From assembly GCF_000718985.1 (NCBI RefSeq), contig NZ_JODL01000003.1:186001-250000 (forward strand): a stretch of DNA of 64,000 bases. The letters are read 5' to 3'. This document shows, in pieces, positions 31,307 through 39,014 of this stretch. The position numbers and the translations under genes are program-made. Positions within the stretch are counted from its first letter, which is position 1. Every line of letters begins with the position of its first letter. This DNA is from Streptomyces megasporus. GTDB lineage: Bacteria; Actinomycetota; Actinomycetes; Streptomycetales; Streptomycetaceae. The notes beneath the pieces are model-generated. The model searched no databases. It was given only the letters and a program-made list of their open reading frames with translations, and was not told where the DNA came from.

Positions 31307-31342
31307 CCCGCCGGCCGGACGGTCCCCCGTCCGTCCGGCGGG
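31307..31342 (+). terminator. Hairpin between sufB and sufD
   Basis: A 16-bp stem with one mismatch and a TCCC tetraloop, 12 nt after the sufB stop. The 213-nt gap is unusual in an otherwise tight operon. The hairpin may cause partial termination or protect the sufR-sufB mRNA. Confidence 0.55.
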
Positions 31343-31507
31343 CACCCCGTCCGGCCGGTTTCCCGACCGGGACAGGTCGGGCCGGCCCCCGGCCCACCCC
31401 GTGTGACCGTGAGCGAGCCGAAGGGGGCGCCGCCGTCGAGAAGCGTCGGCGGCGGACGGCAAGCCCCGAGGCGAGCGAACACAAACATTAGGAGCAACAC
31501 GACAGCC

Positions 31508-32689
31508 ATGGCTGAGGCTCAGAACATTCCGGCGGGGTCCACGACCACCGGAGCGATCGCGGTGGCCGCCGAGTCCACCGTCGCCACGAGGATGAGCGCG
31601 CCGCCGTCCTTCGACGTGGCCGACTTCCCCGTCCCCCACGGCCGCGAGGAGGAGTGGCGCTTCACTCCCCTGGAGCGGCTGCGCGGACTGCACGACGGCA
31701 CCGCCACCCCGAACGGCGGCGTCAAGGCCGAGGTCTCCGCGCCCGACGGCGTGACCGTCGAGACGGTCGGCCGCGACGACTCCCGTCTCGGCCGGGCCGG
31801 TGTCCCCGTCGACCGGGTCGCGGCGCAGGCGTACAGCTCCTTCGAGAAGGCGACGGTCGTCACCGTCCCCAAGGAGACCGTGCTGGAGGAGCCGATCCGG
31901 CTCAGCGTGCAGGGCCAGGGCGGTGTCTCCTACGGGCACACCGTCTTCGAGCTGGGGGCCTTCGCCGAGGCCGTGGTCGTCATCGACCACGTCGGTGACG
32001 CCGTGCGCGCCGCCAACGTCGAGTACCTGCTCGGCGACGGCGCCAAGCTGACGGTCGTCTCCGTGCAGGACTGGGACGACACGGCCGTGCACTGCGCCCA
32101 GCACAGCGCGCTGGTGGGCCGGGACGCCACCTTCAAGTCCGTGGTCGTCACCTTCGGCGGCGACCTGGTGCGCCTCCACCCGCGCGTCAACTACGCGGGC
32201 CCGGGCGGCGAGGCCGAGCTGTACGGCCTGTACTTCACCGACAACGGCCAGCACCAGGAGCACCGGCTCCTCGTCGACCACGAGGCCCCGAACTGCCGCA
32301 GCAACGTCGTCTACAAGGGCGCCCTCCAGGGCGAGGACGCGCACGCGGTGTGGATCGGCGACGTGGTGATCCGCGCCTCGGCCCTGGGCACCGACACCTA
32401 CGAGCTCAACCGCAACCTCGTCCTCACCGACGGCGCGCGGGTGGACTCGGTCCCCAACCTGGAGATCGAGACCGGTGAGATCGTCGGCGCCGGCCACGCC
32501 TCGGCCACCGGCCGCTTCGACGACGAGCAGTTGTTCTACCTGATGGCCCGCGGCGTCCCGGAGAAGGAGGCCCGCCGTCTGGTGGTGCGCGGCTTCTTCG
32601 CGGAGCTGGTCCAGCAGATCGGTCTGCCGGACCTCCAGGAGCGTCTGATCGCCAAGATCGAGGAAGAGCTGGAGGAGTCGGTCGCATGA
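31508..32689 (+). CDS. sufD: Fe-S cluster assembly protein SufD
   Basis: A 393-aa partner of SufB in SufBC2D. The N-terminal half is variable (VPHGREEEWRFTPLERL); the beta-helix core includes EHRLLVDHEAPNCRSNVVYKGAL and the end ASATGRFDDEQLFYLMARGVPEKEARRLVVRGFF matches the SufB/SufD family. AGGAG lies upstream of the ATG at 31508. The stop overlaps the Rieske gene by ATGA. Confidence 0.95.
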   Translation: MAEAQNIPAGSTTTGAIAVAAESTVATRMSAPPSFDVADFPVPHGREEEWRFTPLERLRGLHDGTATPNGGVKAEVSAPDGVTVETVGRDDSRLGRAGVPVDRVAAQAYSSFEKATVVTVPKETVLEEPIRLSVQGQGGVSYGHTVFELGAFAEAVVVIDHVGDAVRAANVEYLLGDGAKLTVVSVQDWDDTAVHCAQHSALVGRDATFKSVVVTFGGDLVRLHPRVNYAGPGGEAELYGLYFTDNGQHQEHRLLVDHEAPNCRSNVVYKGALQGEDAHAVWIGDVVIRASALGTDTYELNRNLVLTDGARVDSVPNLEIETGEIVGAGHASATGRFDDEQLFYLMARGVPEKEARRLVVRGFFAELVQQIGLPDLQERLIAKIEEELEESVA

Positions 32690-33048
32690 GCACCGCGGAA
32701 GACACGGCGGGCCCGGTGGAGGGCTTCGTCCGCGTCGCCACGCTCGGCGAGCTGGAGGAGGACACCCCCCGTCGGGTGGAGATCGCCGGCACGCCGGTCT
32801 CCCTCGTCCGCACCGAGGGCGAGGTCTTCGCGATCAACGACATCTGCTCGCACGCGAACGTCTCCCTGTCCGAGGGCGAGGTGGAGGACTGCCGGATCGA
32901 GTGCTGGCTGCACGGCTCCAGCTTCGACCTGCGCACCGGCAAGCCCTCCGGCCCGCCCGCAACGCGCCCCGTCCCCGTATACCCCGTCAAGATCGAAGGA
33001 GACGGCCCCGACGCGGCTGTGCTCGTCTCCGTCACCCAGGAGTCCTGA
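32686..33048 (+). CDS. Rieske-type ferredoxin in the suf operon
   Basis: A 120-aa soluble protein. Cluster ligands are CSHANVSLSEG (Cys-x-His) and CWLHGSSFD (Cys-x2-His), as in the small Rieske ferredoxins of dioxygenase systems. It has no signal peptide, so it works in the cytoplasm. It overlaps sufD by ATGA and precedes sufC by 6 nt, so it is expressed as part of the suf machinery. It may supply electrons or a cluster during assembly; this is inferred from position only. Confidence 0.92.
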   Translation: MSTAEDTAGPVEGFVRVATLGELEEDTPRRVEIAGTPVSLVRTEGEVFAINDICSHANVSLSEGEVEDCRIECWLHGSSFDLRTGKPSGPPATRPVPVYPVKIEGDGPDAAVLVSVTQES

Positions 33049-33054
33049 AGCCCC

Positions 33055-33819
33055 ATGGCAACGCTTGAGATCCACGACCTGCACGTCTCCGTCGAGGCCG
33101 AGAACGGCCCCCGGGAGATCCTGCGCGGCGTCGACCTGACCGTGAAGCAGGGCGAGACGCACGCGATCATGGGCCCGAACGGCTCCGGAAAGTCCACTCT
33201 CGCCTACTCGCTGGCCGGTCACCCCAAGTACACGATCACCGGCGGCACCGTGACCCTGGACGGCGAGGACGTCCTGGAGATGAGCGTCGACGAGCGCGCC
33301 CGCGCCGGCCTCTTCCTCGCCATGCAGTACCCGGTCGAGGTCCCCGGCGTGTCCGTCTCCAACTTCCTGCGCACCGCCGCCACCGCCATCCGCGGCGAGG
33401 CCCCGAAGCTGCGCACCTGGGTGAAGGAGGTCAAGGAGGCCATGGAGCGCCTCCACATCGACCCCGCCTTCGCCGAGCGGAACGTCAACGAGGGCTTCTC
33501 CGGCGGTGAGAAGAAGCGCCACGAGATCCTCCAGTTGGAGCTGCTCAAGCCGAAGGTCGCGATCCTCGACGAGACCGACTCCGGCCTGGACGTGGACGCC
33601 CTGCGCATCGTCTCCGACGGCGTGAACCGCGTCCGCGAGAACGGTGAGGTCGGCACGCTGCTGATCACCCACTACACGCGTATCCTGCGCTACATCAAGC
33701 CCGACCACGTCCACGTCTTCGCGGGCGGGCGGATCGCCGAGTCCGGCGGTCCGGAGCTGGCGGACAAGCTGGAGGAAGAGGGCTACGAGGCCTATGTGAA
33801 GGGCGGCCGGGCCGCGTGA
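33055..33819 (+). CDS. sufC: Fe-S cluster assembly ATPase SufC
   Basis: A 254-aa ABC-type ATPase that drives SufBC2D. Walker A is GPNGSGKSTL (about residues 41-50), the signature region reads GFSGGEKKRHEILQLE and Walker B is VAILDETDSGLDVDAL. This DETDSGLD variant is diagnostic of SufC. The ribosome site AGGAG overlaps the end of the Rieske gene. A hairpin and 148 nt separate it from sufS. Confidence 0.97.
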   Translation: MATLEIHDLHVSVEAENGPREILRGVDLTVKQGETHAIMGPNGSGKSTLAYSLAGHPKYTITGGTVTLDGEDVLEMSVDERARAGLFLAMQYPVEVPGVSVSNFLRTAATAIRGEAPKLRTWVKEVKEAMERLHIDPAFAERNVNEGFSGGEKKRHEILQLELLKPKVAILDETDSGLDVDALRIVSDGVNRVRENGEVGTLLITHYTRILRYIKPDHVHVFAGGRIAESGGPELADKLEEEGYEAYVKGGRAA

Positions 33820-33898
33820 CCTCCACGCGCCGGGCCACCGCGGATCCGCGGGCCACCGACCGTCCCGCCCGGCCCCGCCGGACGGGTGACAGCACCAT

Positions 33899-33922
33899 GC
33901 CCCCGGCCCCGTGGCCGGGGGC
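33899..33922 (+). terminator. Hairpin between sufC and sufS
   Basis: GCCCCCGGCC / GGCCGGGGGC, a perfect 10-bp stem with a CCGT tetraloop, within the 148-nt sufC-sufS gap. A second candidate for graded expression inside the operon. Confidence 0.5.
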
Positions 33923-33967
33923 TGTCCCCGGCCGTCCGGACGGCGGGGCGAACGGAGGAACAAGGGC

Positions 33968-35224
33968 GTGACACAGCTGCCGGGCCTTCTCGACACAGAG
34001 GCGATCCGCAAGGACTTCCCCGTACTGGACCGCGTGGTCCACGACGGCAAGAAGATCGTGTACCTGGACAACGCGGCGACCTCGCAGAAGCCCAACCAGG
34101 TGCTCGACGTGCTGAACGACTACTACGTGCGGCACAACGCCAACGTCCACCGCGGTGTGCACGTGCTCGCCGAGGAGGCCACGGCGCTGTACGAGGGAGC
34201 GCGCGACAAGGTCGCCGCCTTCGTCAACGCGCCGAGCCGCGACGAGGTGGTCTTCACCAAGAACGCCTCGGAGTCGCTCAACCTCGTGGCCAACATGCTC
34301 GGCTGGGCGGACGACCCCTACCGCGTCGACGACCGGACCGAGATCGTCATCACGGAGATGGAGCACCACTCCAACATCGTGCCGTGGCAACTGCTCGCGC
34401 AGCGCACGGGCGCGAAGCTGAAGTGGTTCGGCCTCACCGACGACGGGCGCCTGGACCTGTCGAACATCGAGGAGATCATCACCGAGCGGACCAAGGTCGT
34501 CTCGTTCGTGCTGGTCTCCAACATCCTGGGCACGGTCAACCCGGTCGAGACGATCGTCCGCCGCGCCCAGGAGGTCGGCGCCCTCGTGGTCGTCGACGCC
34601 TCCCAGGCCGCCCCCCACATGCCGCTGGACGTGCAGGCGCTCCAGGCCGACTTCGTGGTCTTCACCGGCCACAAGATGTGCGGCCCGACCGGCATCGGCG
34701 TGCTGTGGGGACGGCAGGAGCTGCTGGAGGACCTGCCGCCGTTCCTCGGCGGCGGCGAGATGATCGAGACCGTCTCGATGCACTCCTCCACCTACGCTCC
34801 CGCCCCGCACAAGTTCGAGGCGGGCACCCCGCCGATCGCCCAGGCCGTCGGGCTGGGCGCCGCCGTGGACTACCTCACCTCGATCGGCATGGAGCGCATC
34901 GCCGCCCACGAGCACGCGATCACCGAGTACGCGGTCTCCAGGCTGCGGGAGGTCCCGGACCTGCGGATCATCGGACCGGCCACGGCCGAGGACCGGGGCG
35001 CGGCGATCTCCTTCACGCTCGGCGACATCCACCCCCACGACGTGGGGCAGGTGCTCGACGAGCTGGGCATCGCCGTCCGGGTCGGACACCACTGCGCCCG
35101 GCCCGTCTGCCTGCGGTACGGAATTCCCGCGACCACGCGAGCGTCGTTCTATCTGTATTCCACTCCCGCCGAGGTCGACGCCTTGGTGGAGGGGCTGGAA
35201 CACGTACGGAACTTCTTCGGTTGA
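33968..35224 (+). CDS. sufS: Cysteine desulfurase, SufS type
   Basis: A 418-aa PLP enzyme that takes sulfur from cysteine for Fe-S assembly. The PLP lysine is in FTGHKMCGPTGIGVLWG. YLDNAATSQKP and EMEHHSNIVPWQLLA are typical of the SufS/CsdA group. The active-site cysteine is in GHHCARPVC. The GTG at 33968 is chosen because GGAGG lies 10 nt upstream; the open frame starting at 33911 is not family-like. sufU, its sulfur acceptor, follows 45 nt later. Confidence 0.96.
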   Translation: MTQLPGLLDTEAIRKDFPVLDRVVHDGKKIVYLDNAATSQKPNQVLDVLNDYYVRHNANVHRGVHVLAEEATALYEGARDKVAAFVNAPSRDEVVFTKNASESLNLVANMLGWADDPYRVDDRTEIVITEMEHHSNIVPWQLLAQRTGAKLKWFGLTDDGRLDLSNIEEIITERTKVVSFVLVSNILGTVNPVETIVRRAQEVGALVVVDASQAAPHMPLDVQALQADFVVFTGHKMCGPTGIGVLWGRQELLEDLPPFLGGGEMIETVSMHSSTYAPAPHKFEAGTPPIAQAVGLGAAVDYLTSIGMERIAAHEHAITEYAVSRLREVPDLRIIGPATAEDRGAAISFTLGDIHPHDVGQVLDELGIAVRVGHHCARPVCLRYGIPATTRASFYLYSTPAEVDALVEGLEHVRNFFG

Positions 35225-35269
35225 TGTTCCGTGACCGTGACGGACGACTGCAGCGGCTGAAGGTGACTC

Positions 35270-35749
35270 GTGAAGCTGGACTCCATGTACCAGGACGTGA
35301 TCCTGGACCACTACAAGCACCCGCACGGACGGGGACTCCGCGACGGTGACGCCGAGGTGCACCATGTCAACCCGACGTGCGGAGACGAGGTCACGCTGCG
35401 GGTGAAACTCGACGGCTCCACCATCGCGGACGTCAGCTACGAGGGGCAGGGCTGCTCCATCAGCCAGGCCAGCGCCTCGGTGCTGAACGAACTGCTGGTC
35501 GGCAAGGGGCTCGACGAGGCACGCAGGATCCAGGAGACCTTCCTGGAGCTGATGCAGTCCAAAGGACGGATCGAGCCGGACGACGCGATGGAGGAGATCC
35601 TGGAGGACGCGGTCGCGTTCGCGGGGGTCTCGAAGTACCCGGCGCGCGTCAAGTGCGCACTGCTGAGCTGGATGGCATGGAAGGACGCCACCGCCCAGGC
35701 CCTGGGCGGCGGCTTTGCCGAGGAGAGGTCCGAGGAGAAGACCGTATGA
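35270..35749 (+). CDS. sufU: Sulfur-transfer protein SufU
   Basis: A 159-aa IscU-like zinc protein that accepts sulfur from SufS. The three conserved cysteines are in NPTCGDEV, GQGCSISQAS and KCALLSW, with the Asp of CGDE as fourth ligand; the SufU-type insert (about 20 residues between the second and third cysteine regions) is present. GTG start. The stop overlaps the next gene by ATGA. Confidence 0.95.
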   Translation: MKLDSMYQDVILDHYKHPHGRGLRDGDAEVHHVNPTCGDEVTLRVKLDGSTIADVSYEGQGCSISQASASVLNELLVGKGLDEARRIQETFLELMQSKGRIEPDDAMEEILEDAVAFAGVSKYPARVKCALLSWMAWKDATAQALGGGFAEERSEEKTV

Positions 35750-36081
35750 GCGAGACCCCGACCACGACGACACCGGTGAGCGAGGACGAGGTCCGCGAGG
35801 CGCTCTACGACGTGGTGGACCCCGAGCTGGGCATCGACGTCGTCAACCTGGGCCTGATCTACGGCATCCACGTCGACGACGACAACAGCGTCACCCTGGA
35901 CATGACCCTGACGTCCGCGGCGTGTCCGCTGACCGACGTGATCGAGGACCAGGCCCGGTCGGCGACCGACGGCCTGGTCAACGAGCTGAGGATCAACTGG
36001 GTCTGGATGCCGCCGTGGGGCCCGGACAAGATCACCGACGAGGGGCGCGAGCAGCTCCGAGCCCTGGGCTTCAACGTCTGA
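35746..36081 (+). CDS. MIP18/DUF59-family metal-sulfur cluster assembly factor
   Basis: A 111-aa protein of the DUF59 (SufT/PaaD-like) family. It has VVDPELGIDVVNLGLIYGI near residues 24-42 and the conserved cysteine in LTSAACPLTDVIEDQ. Such proteins help mature Fe-S enzymes downstream of the scaffold. It is last in the suf operon and overlaps sufU by ATGA. A strong hairpin follows. Confidence 0.93.
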   Translation: MSETPTTTTPVSEDEVREALYDVVDPELGIDVVNLGLIYGIHVDDDNSVTLDMTLTSAACPLTDVIEDQARSATDGLVNELRINWVWMPPWGPDKITDEGREQLRALGFNV

Positions 36082-36132
36082 CGCTCCCGCGCCGAGGGGC
36101 GACCTTCGAGGGCGCGGGCGACACGACACGGA

Positions 36133-36176
36133 CACGGCCCGGGTCCGCCGGCACACACCGGCGGGCCCGGGCCGTG
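36133..36176. terminator. Terminator between the suf operon and the conservon
   Basis: A 19-bp stem with one G-U pair and the 6-nt loop CACACA. It lies between the DUF59 stop (plus strand) and the P450 stop (minus strand), so it may serve both. Confidence 0.8.
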
Positions 36177-36195
36177 GCGTTCGTCGCCGGGCTCG

Positions 36196-37665
36196 CTAAC
36201 GCCCGTGCCACCACCTCGCCAGGGAGCCCCGCCAGCGCCCCGGAGCGCCGTGCGCGGCTCCGGCCGCTCCCGACCCGGGCGCCGGCGCGGAAGAGGCCGG
36301 CGACGGAGACGGCGACGGCGCGGGGGCGGGCTCCGTGCCCCGCCCGCGGCCCTCGGCGGTCGGCTGCGCGGCGGCCGGCTGTGCGGGGGCGATCGGGGGG
36401 AAGCGCACCGGCAGGGAGACCAGGCTCCGGTTGAAGGGCCCCTGCCGCCACCGCAGCTCCTCCTCCCCGACGGCCAGCTCGATGTCGGGAATGCGGTCGA
36501 GGAGCTTCTCCACGGCGACCGTGGCGATCAGCCGGGCGGGGCTCTTCGCCGGACAGGTGTGCGGGCCCACGCCCCAGGCCAGGTGGGCGCGGTTGCCGGT
36601 CCGGCGGTCACCGGCCAGGGCCGGGTCGTTGTTCAGGGCGATGAAGCTCATCAGCATGGGCTCGCCCGCGCGCACCAGGGTCCCGTCGAGCTCCTCGTCC
36701 CGGATCGCGTAGTGGATGGCGTAGTTGGCCATCGGCGGGTCGTTCCACAGCACCTCGTCGAGCGCGTCCTCGACCGGCATGCTGCCGCCCGCCAGGTCGC
36801 CGGCGAACCGGTCGTCGGAGAGCAGCAGCCGCAGGCCGTTGCAGATCAGGTTCTGCTCGGCCTCGACGCCCGCGCCCAGCAGCAGCACCAACTGGTGGAT
36901 CATCTCCTCGTCGGTGAGCTTGTGGGGGTGGGCCATCATCCAGGACGTCACGTCCGGCCCCGGCTGCCTCCGCTTGAGCGCGACCAGTTCGGCGAGGCCC
37001 TCGGCCAGCACGGCGTTGGCCCTCTCGGAGTCGGCGTCGGCGTCGAAGATCCCGGCCGTGCCCTGGACCAGCTTCCTCCCGATGTCCTCCGGACAGCCGA
37101 AGAGCTGCTGGAAGACCAGCAGGGGCAGCACGGCGCTGTACTCGCCGAGCAGGTCGGCCCGTCCCTCGGGGCCGATCCGGTCGATGAGGGTGTCGGCGCC
37201 GCGCTCCACGTGATCCCGCAGCGCGGCGGGGTCCACACGGCCGAGGCTGTCGGCGATGACGGCGCGCAGACGGTCGTGCTCCTCACCGTCGGTCCACAGG
37301 GCGTTCGGCCGGTACATCATCATCGGGACGACCGGGCTGTCCGCCGGAACCCTCCCGTCGGCGAGCGCCTTCCAGCGGCGCGGGTCCTTGGAGAACCGGT
37401 CCGGGCTGCGCAGCACCTCCAGGGCGGTCTCGTACCCGATGACCGCCCAGGCGTCGACGCCCGGCGCTATCTCCACGGGGACGACGGAGCCGTGGGCGCG
37501 CAGACGGGTGAAGGTCCCCATGGGGTCGGCGGCGAACTCCGGACCGTACAGGCGCTCGAGGGCGGGGGAGCCGGTCTGTGGGGCCGCGGCCCCGCCGGCG
37601 TGCCCGGTGTGCGCCGGACAGCCCGGCGGCGGTACGGGACCCGACTCGGGTCGGGACATGGTCAT
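36196..37665 (-). CDS. Conservon cytochrome P450 lacking the ExxR motif (CYP157-like)
   Basis: A 489-aa P450-fold protein at the end of a conservon. The heme loop is WGVGPHTCPA with the thiolate Cys371 and His369. The K-helix ExxR motif is replaced by EVLW (304-307), and the I-helix acid-alcohol pair reads GAGVEAE (264-270), without the usual threonine. C-helix residues WTDGEEHDRLR (124-134) are intact. As I recall, loss of ExxR is the mark of the CYP157 family, found in streptomycete conservons. The last 60 residues are an Ala/Pro/Ser-rich tail absent from ordinary P450s. The ATG shares ATGA with the CvnD stop. No ferredoxin gene is adjacent; substrate is unknown. Confidence 0.88.
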   Translation of the reverse strand: MTMSRPESGPVPPPGCPAHTGHAGGAAAPQTGSPALERLYGPEFAADPMGTFTRLRAHGSVVPVEIAPGVDAWAVIGYETALEVLRSPDRFSKDPRRWKALADGRVPADSPVVPMMMYRPNALWTDGEEHDRLRAVIADSLGRVDPAALRDHVERGADTLIDRIGPEGRADLLGEYSAVLPLLVFQQLFGCPEDIGRKLVQGTAGIFDADADSERANAVLAEGLAELVALKRRQPGPDVTSWMMAHPHKLTDEEMIHQLVLLLGAGVEAEQNLICNGLRLLLSDDRFAGDLAGGSMPVEDALDEVLWNDPPMANYAIHYAIRDEELDGTLVRAGEPMLMSFIALNNDPALAGDRRTGNRAHLAWGVGPHTCPAKSPARLIATVAVEKLLDRIPDIELAVGEEELRWRQGPFNRSLVSLPVRFPPIAPAQPAAAQPTAEGRGRGTEPAPAPSPSPSPASSAPAPGSGAAGAAHGAPGRWRGSLARWWHGR

Positions 37666-38261
37666 CGCTGCTCCTGGGAAGTGAGGGTCCGGAGGTACTC
37701 GACGAGGGAGATCAACGCCTTGGAGGACGACTCGGCCTCCCGCGCGTCACAGATGACCAGCGGCGTCTCCGGGAGCAGGTCGAGAGCCTCGCGGATCTCC
37801 GCCTCCGGGAAGACCGGCGCGTCGTCGAACTGGTTGACGGCGACGGCGTACGGCATGCCGTGCTCCTCCAGCACGCTCATGATGTCGAAGGACTGGTCGA
37901 GCCGTCGGGTGTCCGCCAGCACCAGCGCGCCGAGGGCGCCCTGCATCATGTCCTTCCACAGCCGCATGAAGCGCTTCTGCCCGGGGGCGCCGAACAGGTA
38001 CAGCACCAGCGAGTCGCTGAGCGTGAGGCGGCCGAAGTCCATGGCGACGGTGGTGGTGGTCTTGTCGGGGACGCCGGCCAGGTCGTCGATCAGCTCGCCG
38101 GCCTGCGTCATGACCTCCTCGGTGCGCAGCGGCCGGATCTCGGAGAGCGTGCCGACGAACGTGGTCTTGCCCACGGCGAAGTGTCCCACGATCAGGATCT
38201 TGACCGCGGTGGTGACCGTGTCCGCGACGTAGACCCGGTCAGAAACGAGAGCGGAGCCCAT
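37662..38261 (-). CDS. cvnD: Conservon GTP-binding protein (CvnD-like)
   Basis: A 199-aa small GTPase. Walker A is GHFAVGKTTF (26-35); FGAPGQKRF fits the G3 region with DxxG altered to GAPGQ; VAVNQFDD is the G4-like motif. CvnD proteins work with CvnA-C as a membrane-linked signalling complex in actinomycetes, resembling a bacterial G-protein-coupled system. The start overlaps the CvnC-like gene by 23 nt and the stop overlaps the P450 gene by 4 nt. Confidence 0.93.
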   Translation of the reverse strand: MGSALVSDRVYVADTVTTAVKILIVGHFAVGKTTFVGTLSEIRPLRTEEVMTQAGELIDDLAGVPDKTTTTVAMDFGRLTLSDSLVLYLFGAPGQKRFMRLWKDMMQGALGALVLADTRRLDQSFDIMSVLEEHGMPYAVAVNQFDDAPVFPEAEIREALDLLPETPLVICDAREAESSSKALISLVEYLRTLTSQEQR

Positions 38262-38601
38262 CGAGTACCTCCTGCAGGAGTTGGGCGTCGGGGAGTTGTG
38301 CCTTGGGGATGGGGGGCCGAATGCTGATGTGGCCGCTGTCGACGAGGTCGCTGAGCAGCACCTTGGTGACGCTCGTGGCCAGACCGAGGTGCCCCGAGAC
38401 CTCGACGACCGACAGCGCCCCTCCCCGGCACAGCTCCATGACGCGACGCTTCTCCGGGCTCAGACCGCTCAGGGAGCGGCCGCTCACCGCGGTCACCAGC
38501 GTCACGAGATCGAGTGTGTTGCGCGTCGGATGGGCTCGGCCGTCCGTGACGACGTACGGCCGTACGAGTCCTCTGTCACGCCGGGGACGCGGCGGAGTCA
38601 T
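38239..38601 (-). CDS. cvnC: Conservon DUF742 protein (CvnC-like)
   Basis: A 120-aa protein of the DUF742 family, always found in conservons. It begins with a Pro/Arg-rich stretch and RPYVVTDGRAHPTR, then a winged-helix-like body (LSPEKRRVMELCRGGALSVVEVSGHLGLATSVTKVLLSDLV). It may mediate contact with the GTPase. It overlaps both neighbours (ATGA with CvnB, 23 nt with CvnD), which implies coupled translation and fixed stoichiometry. Confidence 0.92.
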   Translation of the reverse strand: MTPPRPRRDRGLVRPYVVTDGRAHPTRNTLDLVTLVTAVSGRSLSGLSPEKRRVMELCRGGALSVVEVSGHLGLATSVTKVLLSDLVDSGHISIRPPIPKAQLPDAQLLQEVLDGLRSRF

Positions 38602-39014
38602 GAGTTACCGAACACGGAGTCCTGCCGGGGCGGAGTGGTGAGCTCCTTGCCCAGCCGGTCGACCAGCTTGTGCATGCTGTAGGTGACCGCCTCCATGTCG
38701 ACGTTGTGACCGGCGGAGACCGCCAGGTAGGCGCCCGAGCCGGCGGCCACCAGGAAGACGTATCCGTCGACGAACTCCACGAGCGTCTGCTGCCACGGCG
38801 AGGACTCGTCCGCGCAGAACTCGGCGGTGCTGCGGCTGATCGACTGGAGGCCGGACAGGGCCGCCGCCTGCCGTTCGGCCTCGTCGCGCTGGATGCCCTG
38901 GGAATGGGCGCGGAGCATGCCGTCCGCGGAGAGCAGGATGGCGTGGCGGGCTTCCGGCACCTTGAGGACCTCGTCGAGCATCCAGCCCAGCTCGTTGGTC
39001 ATGTGGCCGTTCAT
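38598..39014 (-). CDS. cvnB: Conservon roadblock/LC7 protein (CvnB-like)
   Basis: A 138-aa roadblock/LC7-domain protein. The pattern LGWMLDEVLKVPEARHAILLSADGMLRAHSQGI and the central strand YVFLVAAGSGAYLAVSA fit the family, which binds small GTPases such as MglA and here CvnD. It overlaps the sensor-kinase-like gene upstream and the DUF742 gene downstream by ATGA each. Confidence 0.93.
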   Translation of the reverse strand: MNGHMTNELGWMLDEVLKVPEARHAILLSADGMLRAHSQGIQRDEAERQAAALSGLQSISRSTAEFCADESSPWQQTLVEFVDGYVFLVAAGSGAYLAVSAGHNVDMEAVTYSMHKLVDRLGKELTTPPRQDSVFGNS

